Positions 36,959 through 46,394 of a stretch of 64,000 nt of DNA are shown piece after piece. Position numbers and translations under genes: made by a program. The stretch spans positions 124,001-188,000 of the forward strand of contig NZ_JACXBW010000003.1 in the NCBI RefSeq assembly GCF_014712225.1. The letters run 5' to 3'. This stretch comes from Pseudarthrobacter sulfonivorans. Its GTDB lineage: Bacteria > Actinomycetota > Actinomycetes > Actinomycetales > Micrococcaceae. The notes under the pieces are model-generated. The model made no database searches. It was not told the origin of the DNA and worked only from the letters and a program-made list of their open reading frames with translations. The stretch's first letter is position 1, and every line of letters begins with the position of its first letter.

Positions 36959-38599
36959 ATGAAAGCCCGTTCCATCACCATGCTCATAGTCGGCATCCTG
37001 TTCTCCATGATGGGTGTGGGGCTGCTTTTCGGCGGCATAGCTGCGTCGTGGGTGAACGCACTCCAGAACGACGGCGGATACCTCACCTCTCCGAGGGAGC
37101 GGTTTGCGGTGGATTCCACGGCCATAGTCTCCGCCCGGGCAGATGGAATCCGGGGCGACTCATACCCGGGACCCCTGCCCTTTGACGTGGGCAGCGTCAG
37201 GATCACGGCGGAGTCCGTCAACCCTGGGAAGGACATTTTTGTTGGCATTGCACCCAGGCAGGATGTCGACCGCTACCTTTCAGGAGCCAACTACTCCGAA
37301 TTGCGGGAAGTCGAGTTCCGGCCGTTCCGTACTGAGTACCGGGAGGTGCAGGGAACAACGCCACTATCAGATCCCGCAGAACAGACTTTCTGGGTGGCTT
37401 CCGCGCTTGGTGGCGGCGAACGGAACCTGGACTGGAAGATAGCTGCGGGAGACTGGTCCGTGGTGGTCATGAATGCCGACGCCAGCCCGGGAGTATCAAC
37501 GGATCTGCAGGCGGGGTTCCGGTCCGAGCTGTTCGGTCCGATAGCTGCGGGACTGCTCGCAGCAGGAGCCATCCTGTTGGTACTCGGGGTGCCGCTCCTG
37601 ATCTTCGGCGCGCAAGGGCTGGGGCGCCACGCGGCGCAGCCGGCCGCTCGAGTGCCTGGAGCGTATTCTGGCGCCGCGCCCTACGGAGCCCCTCAAGGCC
37701 CCCCGAACCGGGTCATGGGCAATCAGGTCTCAGGCAATCAGGTCCCAGGTAACCAGCTCACAGGTGTCCATGATGCTGCCGACGCGATGCCCTATCCGGC
37801 CAGGCTTCGCGGTGAGCTCGATCCCGTGCTGTCCAGATGGATGTGGCTGGTGAAATGGTTCCTGGCCATCCCGCACTTTGTTGTGCTGTTGTTCCTCTGG
37901 TTCGCGTTCGTTGTAGTCACGATCATTGCCTGGTTCGCCATCCTGTTTACCGCCCGCTTTCCACGTTCCCTTTTCAACTTCAACGTGGGGGTCCTGCGCT
38001 GGAGCTGGCGCGTGTCCTTCTATGCCTATTCTGCGCTGGGAACGGACAGGTATCCGCCATTCACGCTGGCCCGGACTGACTACCCCGCTGATTTTGAGGT
38101 CGACTATCCGGAGCGGCTGTCCCGCGGACTCGTGCTGGTCAAGGGCTGGCTCCTCGCGCTGCCACATCTGATCATTATTGGGGCGCTGACAGGCGCCAGC
38201 ACCGTCCGTTGGAGCGACCCCCAGAACCCGGGAATCAGGTACGAGACGGCAACGGGATTCTCGTTGTTCAACTTCCTGGTACTTGTTGCGGCTGTCATCC
38301 TGCTCTTCAGCGGCCGTTACCAGCGCCCCCTGTTCGACCTGCTCATGGGCTTCAACCGCTGGATCTACCGGGTCATCACCTACGTGGCCCTCATGCGCGA
38401 CGAATACCCGCCGTTCCGCCTCGACCAGGGTGCCCGGGATAGCGGCGAGCGGGGGCCGGCTCCGTTGACTGGCCCGGTCCCGCCGGAGGGTACAGCCCCG
38501 CGAATCAGTCCGATGCCTTCGGGCAGCCCGGTGCCCACGGAAAGGCCGGTGCCCCCGGAAAGCCCCGTGCCGCCGTCGGACCCTACAACGCCCGCATAA
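36959..38599 (+). CDS. DUF4389 domain membrane protein
   Basis: 546 residues from ATG 36959 (GGAAGG upstream). One N-terminal segment anchors an external region of about 180 residues. A second segment near 200-225 leads to a cytoplasmic Pro/Gly linker containing GNQVSGNQVPGNQ repeats. A DUF4389 domain follows, with the duplicated WLVKWFLAIPHFVVL and LVKGWLLALPHLIII signatures, each followed by RYPPF or EYPPF. The C-terminus is a PVPPESPVPP-type Pro repeat. Function unknown; it is common beside Usp genes in this genus. Confidence 0.85.
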   Translation: MKARSITMLIVGILFSMMGVGLLFGGIAASWVNALQNDGGYLTSPRERFAVDSTAIVSARADGIRGDSYPGPLPFDVGSVRITAESVNPGKDIFVGIAPRQDVDRYLSGANYSELREVEFRPFRTEYREVQGTTPLSDPAEQTFWVASALGGGERNLDWKIAAGDWSVVVMNADASPGVSTDLQAGFRSELFGPIAAGLLAAGAILLVLGVPLLIFGAQGLGRHAAQPAARVPGAYSGAAPYGAPQGPPNRVMGNQVSGNQVPGNQLTGVHDAADAMPYPARLRGELDPVLSRWMWLVKWFLAIPHFVVLLFLWFAFVVVTIIAWFAILFTARFPRSLFNFNVGVLRWSWRVSFYAYSALGTDRYPPFTLARTDYPADFEVDYPERLSRGLVLVKGWLLALPHLIIIGALTGASTVRWSDPQNPGIRYETATGFSLFNFLVLVAAVILLFSGRYQRPLFDLLMGFNRWIYRVITYVALMRDEYPPFRLDQGARDSGERGPAPLTGPVPPEGTAPRISPMPSGSPVPTERPVPPESPVPPSDPTTPA

Positions 38600-38670
38600 G
38601 GCTCCTCCGCAGCATTGAGGGCACCGACTGCCAGCAACGGCACGGCCATGGCGGCAAGAATACCCAGTTG

Positions 38671-38688
38671 GGGTCCGAAGGCCCCTTA
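38671..38688. promoter_or_regulatory. DevR-box-like motif upstream of ATPase pseudogene
   Basis: GGGTCCGAAGGCCCCTTA fits GGGnC-N4-GnCCC exactly and lies 36-53 bp upstream of ATG 38724, the position of an activator site next to the -35 region. Confidence 0.45.
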
Positions 38689-38723
38689 GCTGCGGATTCC
38701 GGACACGCCCTAGGGTCGTAGCC

Positions 38724-39364
38724 ATGAGCCCAACACTCCTCAGGACTGCGATGGTGCGTTTCCCCGTGCCACCGTGGGGATCGGTGCAGTGGTCACGGTG
38801 TTGCTTGCACGGGGGGAGGACCCTGCGGCCCGGTGGACAGCAAGCGCCTACGCTGTCCTCATCGCGGTCATCCGGTCCGGTTCGATGCTCAGGGCGCTGC
38901 TCGGTGGCCGGTGGGGCATTGACCTGCTTGCCGTCACCGCCATCGGCGCCACGGTGGCGGCGGGCGAGTACGTCGCGGCCCTGATCATTGTGCTCAACGA
39001 CGCCCCGGTGCTGGCCGCCGCCGAGGTCGGTGTCGCGATGGGCGCCAAAGGATCAACCGCGGCGAGTGAGTCGGCGGACGTCGTGATCATGCTCGACGAC
39101 CTATCCAGAGCGGCGCTGGCCGTTGACATCGGCCAGCGCACCATGCGGATAGCACTGGCGAGCATCTGGATTGGCATCCTGCTCAGCGTCGGCCTGATGG
39201 TCGCGGCCGTGTTCGGTTTCATTCCCGCCGTTGCGGGCGCACTCCTCCAGGAACTGGTGGACCTGGCCACTATCCTCAACGCGCTTCGCGCCCTCCGCGG
39301 CGGCAGGAAGGCAAGCACGACGGCGGTGGGAGGCGCTCCAGTCAGCGTGGGCGCCGTGAGGTGA
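38724..39364 (+). pseudogene. Heavy-metal P-type ATPase, internally deleted
   Basis: The frame from ATG 38724 (SPTLLRTAMVRFP) shifts by one base near 38765 into the frame reading GIGAVVTVLLARGEDPAARW and HWGIDLLAVT-like segments (here RWGIDLLAVTAIGATVAAG). At AALIIVLNDAPVLAAAEVG the first membrane hairpins run straight into the hinge motif GDGxNDAP, so the ion-translocation CPx segment, phosphorylation and nucleotide-binding domains (roughly 400 residues) are gone in frame. The C-terminal two segments of a zinc/cadmium-type P1B ATPase remain. Confidence 0.8.
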
Positions 39365-39432
39365 GCGCCGTCGTCGTGCGCTGCTCCGTTCCTCCCCGAA
39401 CCTTAGGTCCGTCCGGTTCAGTGCCGCCCAAT

Positions 39433-39891
39433 TCAGTGCCGCCCGGCATCCAGCGGCGGCCACCAGTGCGACGGGGGATTGATCACGAAACGCCGGCCGC
39501 TGACCACTGAGGGCGTGACCCGCACCAGATGGTCCTTGCTTCCGGTTTCCCACGGTGAGAGCCCGGCGTCCGCTGCCTCCTGGAAGTCCTCCTGCGCGTC
39601 CACAACCGCAGCCGTGCCCTTGACGATGACGCTCCAGGCGATGGTGCCGTAGGTGTTGAGGCCGTCGGCTTCCAACGCGATGGAACCGCCGCCCAGCACG
39701 GCATCCAGTTTGGTTCCTGATCCGGTGCGGAATATCACCGTGCCGTTATCGGGAACGTAGTTGACGGGGAAGATTTCCGGCTCACCGTTGCGGATCAGGG
39801 CAACCCGGCAGACCGAGACTGACCGGAGGTATTTCCAGCAGTCGTGTACGTTGAGGACTTCCGTCCGGGATCCCGAAGTATCGCTTTGCAT
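39433..39891 (-). CDS. PPOX-fold flavoprotein
   Basis: 152 residues. NVHDCWKYLRSVSVCRVALI, EIFPVNYVPDNGTVIFRTG and VSGRRFVINPPSHWWPP are the conserved blocks of the small split-barrel PPOX proteins. It is an intact paralogue of the genes at 26448 and 33785. It lies 25 bp downstream of a two-domain Usp gene on the same strand, so it is probably the last gene of that operon. Confidence 0.82.
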   Translation of the reverse strand: MQSDTSGSRTEVLNVHDCWKYLRSVSVCRVALIRNGEPEIFPVNYVPDNGTVIFRTGSGTKLDAVLGGGSIALEADGLNTYGTIAWSVIVKGTAAVVDAQEDFQEAADAGLSPWETGSKDHLVRVTPSVVSGRRFVINPPSHWWPPLDAGRH

Positions 39892-39915
39892 GCTCGCAGG
39901 CTACTACGTCTGGTG

Positions 39916-40770
39916 CTAGATGCGGTGGATTGGGGTGATGACCGTGGGGCACGGAAGCTGCGTCAGGACCGCGTGTGCTGTGGAACCGAGGAGCAGCCGC
40001 TTGAAACCGCCCCTGCCCCGGCTTCCAACCACCAGGAGTCGGGCGCCGGCTGCGGCTTTGACCAGCGCCTCAGCCGGTTCCCGCTTGGTATCCATGATCC
40101 TGTGCACTACCAGGTCCGGGTAGTCCTCGCGGAGGCCGGAGACAGTTTCGGACAGCACCATCTGTTCCTCGTCCTCAATCCGCTGGGTCAGCGACTGGGT
40201 GAGAGCTCCACTGTCCACCCATTTGTCCGGTTCCCAGATGGCATAAACCACCGTCAGCTCCTGGCCTTCCCGGTCTGCCTCGGCAGCAGCGAACGCTACG
40301 GCCTGCGTGGCTTCCTCCGAGCCGTCCACGCCCACCACCACGCCCTGGCCGCCTTCAGCCTCCGTGACCCCAATGACCGCGACCGGGCACTTCGCTGCAG
40401 CGGCTACCTGCAGGGCCCGGTCCGTCAGCGAACCGCCCAAATGCGGGGCGCCGGAGCCGACCACCAGCATCGACACCTGGGAGGAATACTTCCGCAGCGA
40501 GTCAGCGATTCCTCCCTCCAGGACTTTGGTGGTGACCTCAAGCGGCAGCGTGCCCGTCATGCGCCCGGCTGCGGACTGCAGCAGCTGTTCCCCCTTTTCC
40601 AGCAGTTCCCCGGTCCACGGAATGGGGTCGGCCATCCAGCGGTCGTCAACGACATAGAGGATGGTCAGCGGAACGCCAGCCTTAGCAGCCCGGCTGGCAG
40701 CCCACTGCACGGCCGCCTGGCTTTGCGGCGAGTCGTTGGTGGCGACGGCGATGGGTTGAGAGGTTCTCAC
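39916..40770 (-). CDS. Universal stress protein, two tandem Usp domains
   Basis: 284 residues. Domain 1 starts PIAVATNDSPQSQAAVQWAA and ends MLVVGSGAPHLGGSLTD, an altered nucleotide loop; domain 2 starts GVVVGVDGSEEATQAVAFAA and ends VVGSRGRGGFKRLLLGS with the intact G-x2-G-x9-GS motif. Thus only the second domain is likely to bind ATP normally. Its start overlaps the upstream single-domain Usp stop by four bases. Confidence 0.88.
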   Translation of the reverse strand: MRTSQPIAVATNDSPQSQAAVQWAASRAAKAGVPLTILYVVDDRWMADPIPWTGELLEKGEQLLQSAAGRMTGTLPLEVTTKVLEGGIADSLRKYSSQVSMLVVGSGAPHLGGSLTDRALQVAAAAKCPVAVIGVTEAEGGQGVVVGVDGSEEATQAVAFAAAEADREGQELTVVYAIWEPDKWVDSGALTQSLTQRIEDEEQMVLSETVSGLREDYPDLVVHRIMDTKREPAEALVKAAAGARLLVVGSRGRGGFKRLLLGSTAHAVLTQLPCPTVITPIHRI

Positions 40771-41228
40771 GGCTGGTTTTCCTTTGTTCTCTTATCGGGG
40801 CTGTGAACAACCAGGACGGGGCAGTGTGCATGGGCAACGCAGGCTGAGCTGACGGAGCCCAGGAGCAGGCCGCCGAATCCTCCATGGCCTCGCCTGCCAA
40901 CAACGATCATGTCCGCGTGCCGGCTGGCGTCGATGAGGGAATCCCGCGGGTGGCCCCGGACAACGCGCGGGATGACGTTGGCCGGAATCTCGTCGCCGAA
41001 GGCCTGTTCCAGGGCGTCGTTGAGGACGATCATCACCCGGTCCTCGAAGCGGTCTATGCCCATTGCCACGTACCCGGCATAGACCTGCGGGTCATCCCAG
41101 TAGGCGGTGGCCAGTACTTTGGCCCCGACGGGGGCGGCCAGCCAGTGGGCCTGCCGGAGCGCCTCCACGGATGCCTCCGATCCGTCCACCCCCACCACAA
41201 ACATGGCACCTTCTGACGCCGGCTCCAT
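40767..41228 (-). CDS. Universal stress protein, single domain
   Basis: About 153 residues from ATG 41228 (41243 is an in-frame alternative). It starts MFVVGVDGSEASVEALRQA and ends VVGRRGHGGFGGLLLGSVS, a complete ATP-binding Usp domain. It overlaps the downstream two-domain Usp gene, and a TAGGGCCGAAAGTCACCTA motif lies about 62-80 bp upstream. Confidence 0.88.
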   Translation of the reverse strand: MEPASEGAMFVVGVDGSEASVEALRQAHWLAAPVGAKVLATAYWDDPQVYAGYVAMGIDRFEDRVMIVLNDALEQAFGDEIPANVIPRVVRGHPRDSLIDASRHADMIVVGRRGHGGFGGLLLGSVSSACVAHAHCPVLVVHSPDKRTKENQP

Positions 41229-41289
41229 GATGCATCCCTTCAATGGACTCTTGCTGCTCTCCAGCCTGCGGCCAGGGGCGATGGACGTG

Positions 41290-41308
41290 TAGGGCCGAAA
41301 GTCACCTA
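41290..41308. promoter_or_regulatory. DevR-box-like motif upstream of usp operon
   Basis: TAGGGCCGAAAGTCACCTA is a near-palindrome with GGGCC-N4-GTCAC at its core. It sits 62 bp upstream of the Usp ATG 41228 and overlaps the last codons of the DUF5129 gene at 41306. It is the closest relative of the sites at 32731 and 36852. Confidence 0.5.
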
Positions 41309-42802
41309 GAAACTGGAGGAACTGCCGGAGCCTGAGAAGCTTCCCCCGCTGCTCCCGTAGCCGGTGGTCCCGCCGCCGCCCCTGGCCGAGCTGACGCTGC
41401 CGACGCCGGTGTTCAGGCCGGAGTTGAAGGCAGGGACGGAGAAGAAATAGTAGGAAGGGTAGACGGTGCCGAGGATGCTGGGTTCGTAGCCCCGACGGCG
41501 GTGGCGGTCGGTGCCTTCCTGGGCATCTTCCATCCCCCTGCGCATGAGTTTGGCTTCCCTTTCGGTCTTGGCGAAGCCCGCGATCACGGTTTCGGTGTGC
41601 TGCTTGAGCAGCTCGGACAGGCGGGTGCGGGCATCACGAAGGCGGTCCAGCGCTTCATCCGGGGTGATGGTCCCGTCTGTGAGCTGGGCGGTCCACCGTT
41701 CGATTTCCGCCAGGATCTGGTCGCGGAAGGACCGCAGGGACGCGGCGGTGGCGGAGTCGCCTTGCCCGTGACGCTTGGTCAGTAGCTGCTCCAGCCCGGC
41801 GAGGTCGCTGCGGAAGGGCGCCAGCTGGCGGTCCCAAGCCGTTGGCCAGGTGTTCAACCGGTTCAACAGCGCGTTGCTGTCGGCAATGACGTCATCGAGG
41901 GCATCCAGCTCGGCGGCGGCGTCCGCATACTCCCGGACCAGCTTGAGGTTTGGCCGGCGGCTCAACGCCCTCGGTGTCAGGGCGTGCACCCGGTTCGAAA
42001 GCCCGGTGGCCGCGTTGTAGCGGTTCAGGAAGGTACGGTGCTTCTCCAGGACACTGCTGCCGTACGAGGACGACTCCGGGATGGTGCTCGCATTGAGCTC
42101 GGTGACGTCCAGCTCTGTGCTGACGTTGGCGTAGCTTCGGTCTCCCCTCGCCAGCTCCTTGCGGCTGCCCGCCCTGGTTACGGCCCGTACTATCAGCAAC
42201 GCAGCAGCCCCCGCCGCGGCCAGCGAACCCGTCACCCAGGCTGTGATGACGAAGGCGGCCGACTGGTACCAGGGCTGATTGATGAGTTCGGCTCCCCGCC
42301 GGACTCCCGCGATGGTGCCGTCCGTCCACTGGGCGTCGCGCAGGAGGTCCTTTGCCGCTTCCTGGATGTCATCGCGTTGCGCCAGTGAAACCTTGCGGTC
42401 CTCTCCCATGTAGGTGCCCACGTGCCGGCCCACGGGATCGAGCGCAAAGATGAAGAGACCGTCGGCCCATTTCTGACCGTCCGGGCTGATCCAGTCCGGG
42501 TGTTCCGCGCGGGCGAACCTGAGGACCTCTTCGTTGAGGTTGTCCGCGGCGCTTCCGTTGTAGGTGTAGACAGCCACTTTGGTGGGCTCATGGAATTCGA
42601 TGGCGGTGATGGCCGGGACAAGGGCGTTGCGGTCGAGCACGCCGGCCCTGTCCTCAATAACGACGCCGGTCGGTGTGACAGCGAGCGCCGCCGTGCCGCC
42701 GCCCAGCAGCAAGGCAAACACGAGCAGCAGCAACGTGAAGCTCTTGAGCATCAGGTCACCGGCGGCCTTGCCCGCCTCAGCCGTTGACAGTCTTCCCGCC
42801 AT
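41306..42802 (-). CDS. DUF5129 (TPM-like) membrane protein
   Basis: 498 residues. A signal anchor (SFTLLLLVFALLLGGGTAAL) leads to an external TPM-like domain of about 150 residues (VVIEDRAGVLDRNALVPA, GLFIFALDPVGRHVG). A membrane segment near 190-210 follows, then a long cytoplasmic helical region with coiled-coil character, ending in a Gly/Ser-rich tail (GGGGTTGYGSSGGSFSGSGS). GGGAGGGG precedes ATG 42802. Such proteins are linked to membrane-protein quality control by analogy with TPM domains; the function is not known. Confidence 0.8.
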   Translation of the reverse strand: MAGRLSTAEAGKAAGDLMLKSFTLLLLVFALLLGGGTAALAVTPTGVVIEDRAGVLDRNALVPAITAIEFHEPTKVAVYTYNGSAADNLNEEVLRFARAEHPDWISPDGQKWADGLFIFALDPVGRHVGTYMGEDRKVSLAQRDDIQEAAKDLLRDAQWTDGTIAGVRRGAELINQPWYQSAAFVITAWVTGSLAAAGAAALLIVRAVTRAGSRKELARGDRSYANVSTELDVTELNASTIPESSSYGSSVLEKHRTFLNRYNAATGLSNRVHALTPRALSRRPNLKLVREYADAAAELDALDDVIADSNALLNRLNTWPTAWDRQLAPFRSDLAGLEQLLTKRHGQGDSATAASLRSFRDQILAEIERWTAQLTDGTITPDEALDRLRDARTRLSELLKQHTETVIAGFAKTEREAKLMRRGMEDAQEGTDRHRRRGYEPSILGTVYPSYYFFSVPAFNSGLNTGVGSVSSARGGGGTTGYGSSGGSFSGSGSSSSF

Positions 42803-42936
42803 GAATACCCCTCCCGGGATCGAGCTCAGGGCACCAAAGCCCGGCAGGGCCGGAAGCGAGGACCTACCCGCAGCTCATCCTACGGAGTTAACACCCTAAT
42901 GTTCGCCAGTGTCTTACAGGCCAGCGCAGCGTGGTA

Positions 42937-42950
42937 GGGGCCAACGTCCC
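42937..42950. promoter_or_regulatory. Possible DevR-box-like motif upstream of DUF5129 gene
   Basis: GGGGCCAACGTCCC fits GGGnC-N4-GnCCC exactly and lies in the 162-bp gap before the DUF5129 gene, 135 bp from its start. Given the short pattern and high GC, chance occurrence is quite possible. Confidence 0.3.
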
Positions 42951-42964
42951 GCGGGGAGACCGCA

Positions 42965-45646
42965 TCAGAGATTGACCGGCCGTGCGCCCGGCGTTCCTGG
43001 CGAGGCCTCTAGAGTGACTGTGCCGGCGTCGCCGTCCACGCTGATCATCTGGCCGCTGGCAATCCGCTGCGTTGCCACGCCGGTGCCGAGAACGGCGGGG
43101 ATGCCGTACTCCCGCGCCACGATCGAGCTGTGGCTTAAGGGACCGCCGACATCGGTGACCACGGCGGAGGCCATCGCGAACAGCGATGTCCACGCGGGAG
43201 TGGTGATGCGGGCCACCAGGACGTCACCGGGCGCCATCAGGGCGAAGTCGTGAGGCCCGTGCAGGACGCGGGCGGGAGCTCTGACGCGGCCCGAGCTCGC
43301 ACCGACGCCTTTGATCACGTTGCCGACCTGATGCTGCGGGCCGGCAGGCATCATGGACCCGAAGACCCTCTCCATCCACCGGCTCTCCGGGAGCAGTTGC
43401 GGGGCGGCAGCTTTGACCTGGCCCCGCCACAGCGTCCTGCGCTCCTCGACGGCGGCGGCGCGGACGGGCCGGTCGGCTCCGGTAATGGCCACGGCCGCCG
43501 GGGCTCGCGGTGCGGCCAGGCCGAACTCGACGGCGCTTCGCAGCTCCTGGAAGTGCAGCCAGAACACGTCGCCGGGCTCGGCAATGATGCCGGCATGCAC
43601 CAGCCGCTGCCCGAGTTCGAGCAGCATCTGCCGCAGCAGCGGCCAGGCCAGTCCGACGTCGGCCAGCGCGTCCTCGCGGAGGGGTGCGAGGTCTTGGGCC
43701 CACCGGAGCAGCCGGAGGAATGCGGCCCGGCGGCGCGGCCCGAGCCGGGCGGACATCTGTTCAGTCAGCTCCTCCCGGCGCTCCGTGAGCTGCCTTTGCC
43801 GCTCGTGCGGGTCGGTGCCCTGCCCGCGCAGGTAAAACTTGAGCGTGTCCAGCAGTGCGGACGGATCGTCGGCCGGCACGGGGCTGGCGAAGTCCAGGTT
43901 GTAGACGGCGTGGCCGAACCGGTCCAGATGCTCCTGGAAGCAGAAACGCCATTCCTGCCAGATGGCAAGGTCCACGTCGGCGGGCGGGGAGCCGGTGCGC
44001 TGGCACTCGGCGAGCGCCGCCGTCGGCTCGTTCAACAGCGCCGATGTCAGTCCGGGATCGCTGCGGGCCCAGCCGGCGAGGTCATACAGCGACTTCTCCG
44101 CCTGGATGGGTTGGCTGTCGTAGCCGAGGAGGAGCGTCTGGGCCGGGGGATCGCCGTCGCGCCGGACCAGCCTGTCGTAGAACGCCCGGAAGGAGATTTC
44201 GCTGGTGGCTGCAAGCGGAATGATTGACTGCACGGCCGTGTAGTACACGGTGCCGGCGTCCAGCAGTACCTGCACGCCTTCGAGCAGTTCCTCACCGGAG
44301 AGCGCGCGGAGTGGCTTCGCGGACCAGCCTTTGATCACGCGTTCGTAGCGGGGATGCGAATATTCCCGCCAGCCGGCCACTCCCATGTGCGCCTGGCCGC
44401 GGACCAGCGCGCGTACGGCGGTCAGCGACCTGCCCATCACCCGCCACATTCCCGAGGTGCGGTAGTAGTAGTACGCGTAGCCGTTAACGGTGGGCAGCCC
44501 CACGTCGTCCTCGCGGATCACGTTCTTGCCGATGGCCTCTGACATCAAGGCCCTTAGCGACTTGGACACCGAGCCGTCGATGAGGTCGGCGAACAGCGGC
44601 GAGAGCGGGTCGGGCATCTGTTCCACGATGCTCGCCCGGAAGTAGAGTCCTTTCGGATAGGGCACAGGCCAGGTGTCCGGGACATCAGCTGCCGGTTCAG
44701 GCAGCGCGGTGATGGGACGGGATTGCAGGATAGCGAACCCGTCACTGGCCCGCGCCCACTCAATGTCCTGCGGCCCGCCGAAATGCTCCGCAATCCGCGT
44801 TCCATAACCGGCAAGTTCGGCCGCGTCCCGGTCATCAAGCACGGGCTCACGACGCCGTGCCGCCGGTACCGGCTGTTCCTTGGTGCCGTGCTCCCCGTAG
44901 ACCGTCATGACCTCCTTGTCGGCTGTCCGCCGCGACAGCACACGGCCCGTCCCGGCGTCGACCACAATGTCATCCGTGGTGACCGTTCCACTGACCACGG
45001 ACTCGCCCAGGCCCCACGCGGCACTTATCACCGTCTGGTCGCGGCGCCCGTTGGCCGGATTGGCCGTGAACATCACGCCGGCGGCCTTGGCCTCCACCAT
45101 CCGCTGGACCACCACCGCGAGGCGGACCGAGTCCGGTGCGATGCCTTCGCGGGCGCGATAGGCCATGGCGCGCGCGGTCCACAGGGAAGCCCAGCAATCG
45201 ATCACTGCCGCGTGCAGCTCTTCGGCCCCCACGACATTCAGGTAGGTCTCCTGTTGCCCGGCGAAGCTGGCCGAGGCAAGGTCTTCCGCCGTGGCCGACG
45301 ACCTCACCGCAACGGCCGCGTTCCCGTCGCCGAGGCGGCCATAGGCGGCGCCCAGTTCTGCTTCGATGCCGGCCGGCATGGTGCCGTGAGTGAACAGTGC
45401 GCGGATCCGCGCGGAAGCATCCTCGTAGTCCTGCGGCGACGCCTGCGGTGACAGTGCGGCCAGTGCACGGATGTCCGCCTCGAGGCGATTTGCGCCCACA
45501 AAATCCGTATAGCCCGCAGTGTTAAGGACAAAACCCCGGGGAACCGGCAGCCCTGCCTTGATGAGGCCGCCCAGCCCCACGGCCTTGCCGCCGGCGAGCG
45601 CGACGTCATCTCGGCCCACATCACCCAAATTGCTGACGTACGTCAT
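42965..45646 (-). CDS. PEP synthase / rifampin phosphotransferase-like enzyme
   Basis: 893 residues. The N-terminal ATP-grasp (PEP/pyruvate-binding) domain starts VALAGGKAVGLGGLIKAGLP and contains AVRSSATAEDLASASFAGQQ and IEWA. A long central region (about 330-790) is followed by the swivelling phosphohistidine domain GGPLSHSSIVAREYGIPAVL with catalytic H839. Domain order and length match rifampin phosphotransferases (ATP-binding, drug-binding, His domain) rather than classical PpsA, whose C-terminal PEP barrel is absent. The small-molecule acceptor is unknown. Co-translated with the upstream VOC gene (ATGA overlap). Confidence 0.8.
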   Translation of the reverse strand: MTYVSNLGDVGRDDVALAGGKAVGLGGLIKAGLPVPRGFVLNTAGYTDFVGANRLEADIRALAALSPQASPQDYEDASARIRALFTHGTMPAGIEAELGAAYGRLGDGNAAVAVRSSATAEDLASASFAGQQETYLNVVGAEELHAAVIDCWASLWTARAMAYRAREGIAPDSVRLAVVVQRMVEAKAAGVMFTANPANGRRDQTVISAAWGLGESVVSGTVTTDDIVVDAGTGRVLSRRTADKEVMTVYGEHGTKEQPVPAARRREPVLDDRDAAELAGYGTRIAEHFGGPQDIEWARASDGFAILQSRPITALPEPAADVPDTWPVPYPKGLYFRASIVEQMPDPLSPLFADLIDGSVSKSLRALMSEAIGKNVIREDDVGLPTVNGYAYYYYRTSGMWRVMGRSLTAVRALVRGQAHMGVAGWREYSHPRYERVIKGWSAKPLRALSGEELLEGVQVLLDAGTVYYTAVQSIIPLAATSEISFRAFYDRLVRRDGDPPAQTLLLGYDSQPIQAEKSLYDLAGWARSDPGLTSALLNEPTAALAECQRTGSPPADVDLAIWQEWRFCFQEHLDRFGHAVYNLDFASPVPADDPSALLDTLKFYLRGQGTDPHERQRQLTERREELTEQMSARLGPRRRAAFLRLLRWAQDLAPLREDALADVGLAWPLLRQMLLELGQRLVHAGIIAEPGDVFWLHFQELRSAVEFGLAAPRAPAAVAITGADRPVRAAAVEERRTLWRGQVKAAAPQLLPESRWMERVFGSMMPAGPQHQVGNVIKGVGASSGRVRAPARVLHGPHDFALMAPGDVLVARITTPAWTSLFAMASAVVTDVGGPLSHSSIVAREYGIPAVLGTGVATQRIASGQMISVDGDAGTVTLEASPGTPGARPVNL

Positions 45647-46125
45647 GGTGACCCCTCCATGCCTGCGTGCTTCCCCGCCGACCGGGCGTTGTCCACGATA
45701 TACACCTGTCCTTCCGGCGCATTCTGGTGGGATTCCGTGGTGTAGAAGCGGATCTCATGGCCGTCCGGGTCCGAGAGCCCGGGAAGTATCCATCCTAGAG
45801 AGGCTATCCGGACGCCCGAGTGAGTGTCCCCCAGCCGGGTCAGCCGCGCTGAGAGCGCGTCAAGTGCGGCTTTTGTCGGAACGCCGATCGAGAAGAAATC
45901 GAATCCGGCAGAGGCGGCTGCTTTGGCCGGATCCAGCCGCAGCGCCAGCCGCGGGCCGCCATCCGGGTGGTTCAGTGCAAGGCCCATGACCTTGCCGTCC
46001 TCACGGAACTCCATCGCAGTGGCGTAGCCGAGCCGGCTCTGGAACCACTCACTGCTGCGGTCCAGATCGCGGACCGGGAGTTTGAGGTGATGTACACCAT
46101 CGAGCTGGGGGACTAGACGGTCCAC
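45643..46125 (-). CDS. VOC family (glyoxalase-like) protein
   Basis: 160 residues with a single VOC fold: HHLKLPVRDLDRSSEWFQSR at the start, FFSIGVPTKAALDAL in the middle and LSDPDGHEIRFYT at the end. The His, Glu/Asp pattern (HHLK, DPDGHEIRFY) is that of the metal-binding glyoxalase/dioxygenase superfamily. It is the first gene of a two-gene unit with the large phosphotransferase-like enzyme, so it may act on the same compound. Confidence 0.82.
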   Translation of the reverse strand: MDRLVPQLDGVHHLKLPVRDLDRSSEWFQSRLGYATAMEFREDGKVMGLALNHPDGGPRLALRLDPAKAAASAGFDFFSIGVPTKAALDALSARLTRLGDTHSGVRIASLGWILPGLSDPDGHEIRFYTTESHQNAPEGQVYIVDNARSAGKHAGMEGSP

Positions 46126-46394
46126 GGCAAATTCCTTTGATCGCAGGGTCGTCCTCCAAAGATAGGCCGGAATCGGTCATCGGAACATGGATGATGGTCA
46201 ACCGGTCGGGTCCGACCCTGAATCATGGGGTCGAGAACACCCGGCCGAGTACTGGCACGCCCGGGGATTAGCAAGGGGCCGTCTTGGCCAACCACAGCGA
46301 TGACATTGCAGCTGGCCTTCGACCCTGAACGGATCGTCGGGGACGCTGTGGAGCGGGGGAAATCAATACCGCGCGACCGACGCCGCGCGGTAAG

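Noticed and set aside
46201..46220. GGGTCCGACCC as a DevR-like box upstream of the VOC gene
   Set aside because: The half-sites are separated by one base rather than four, so it does not fit the motif seen elsewhere.
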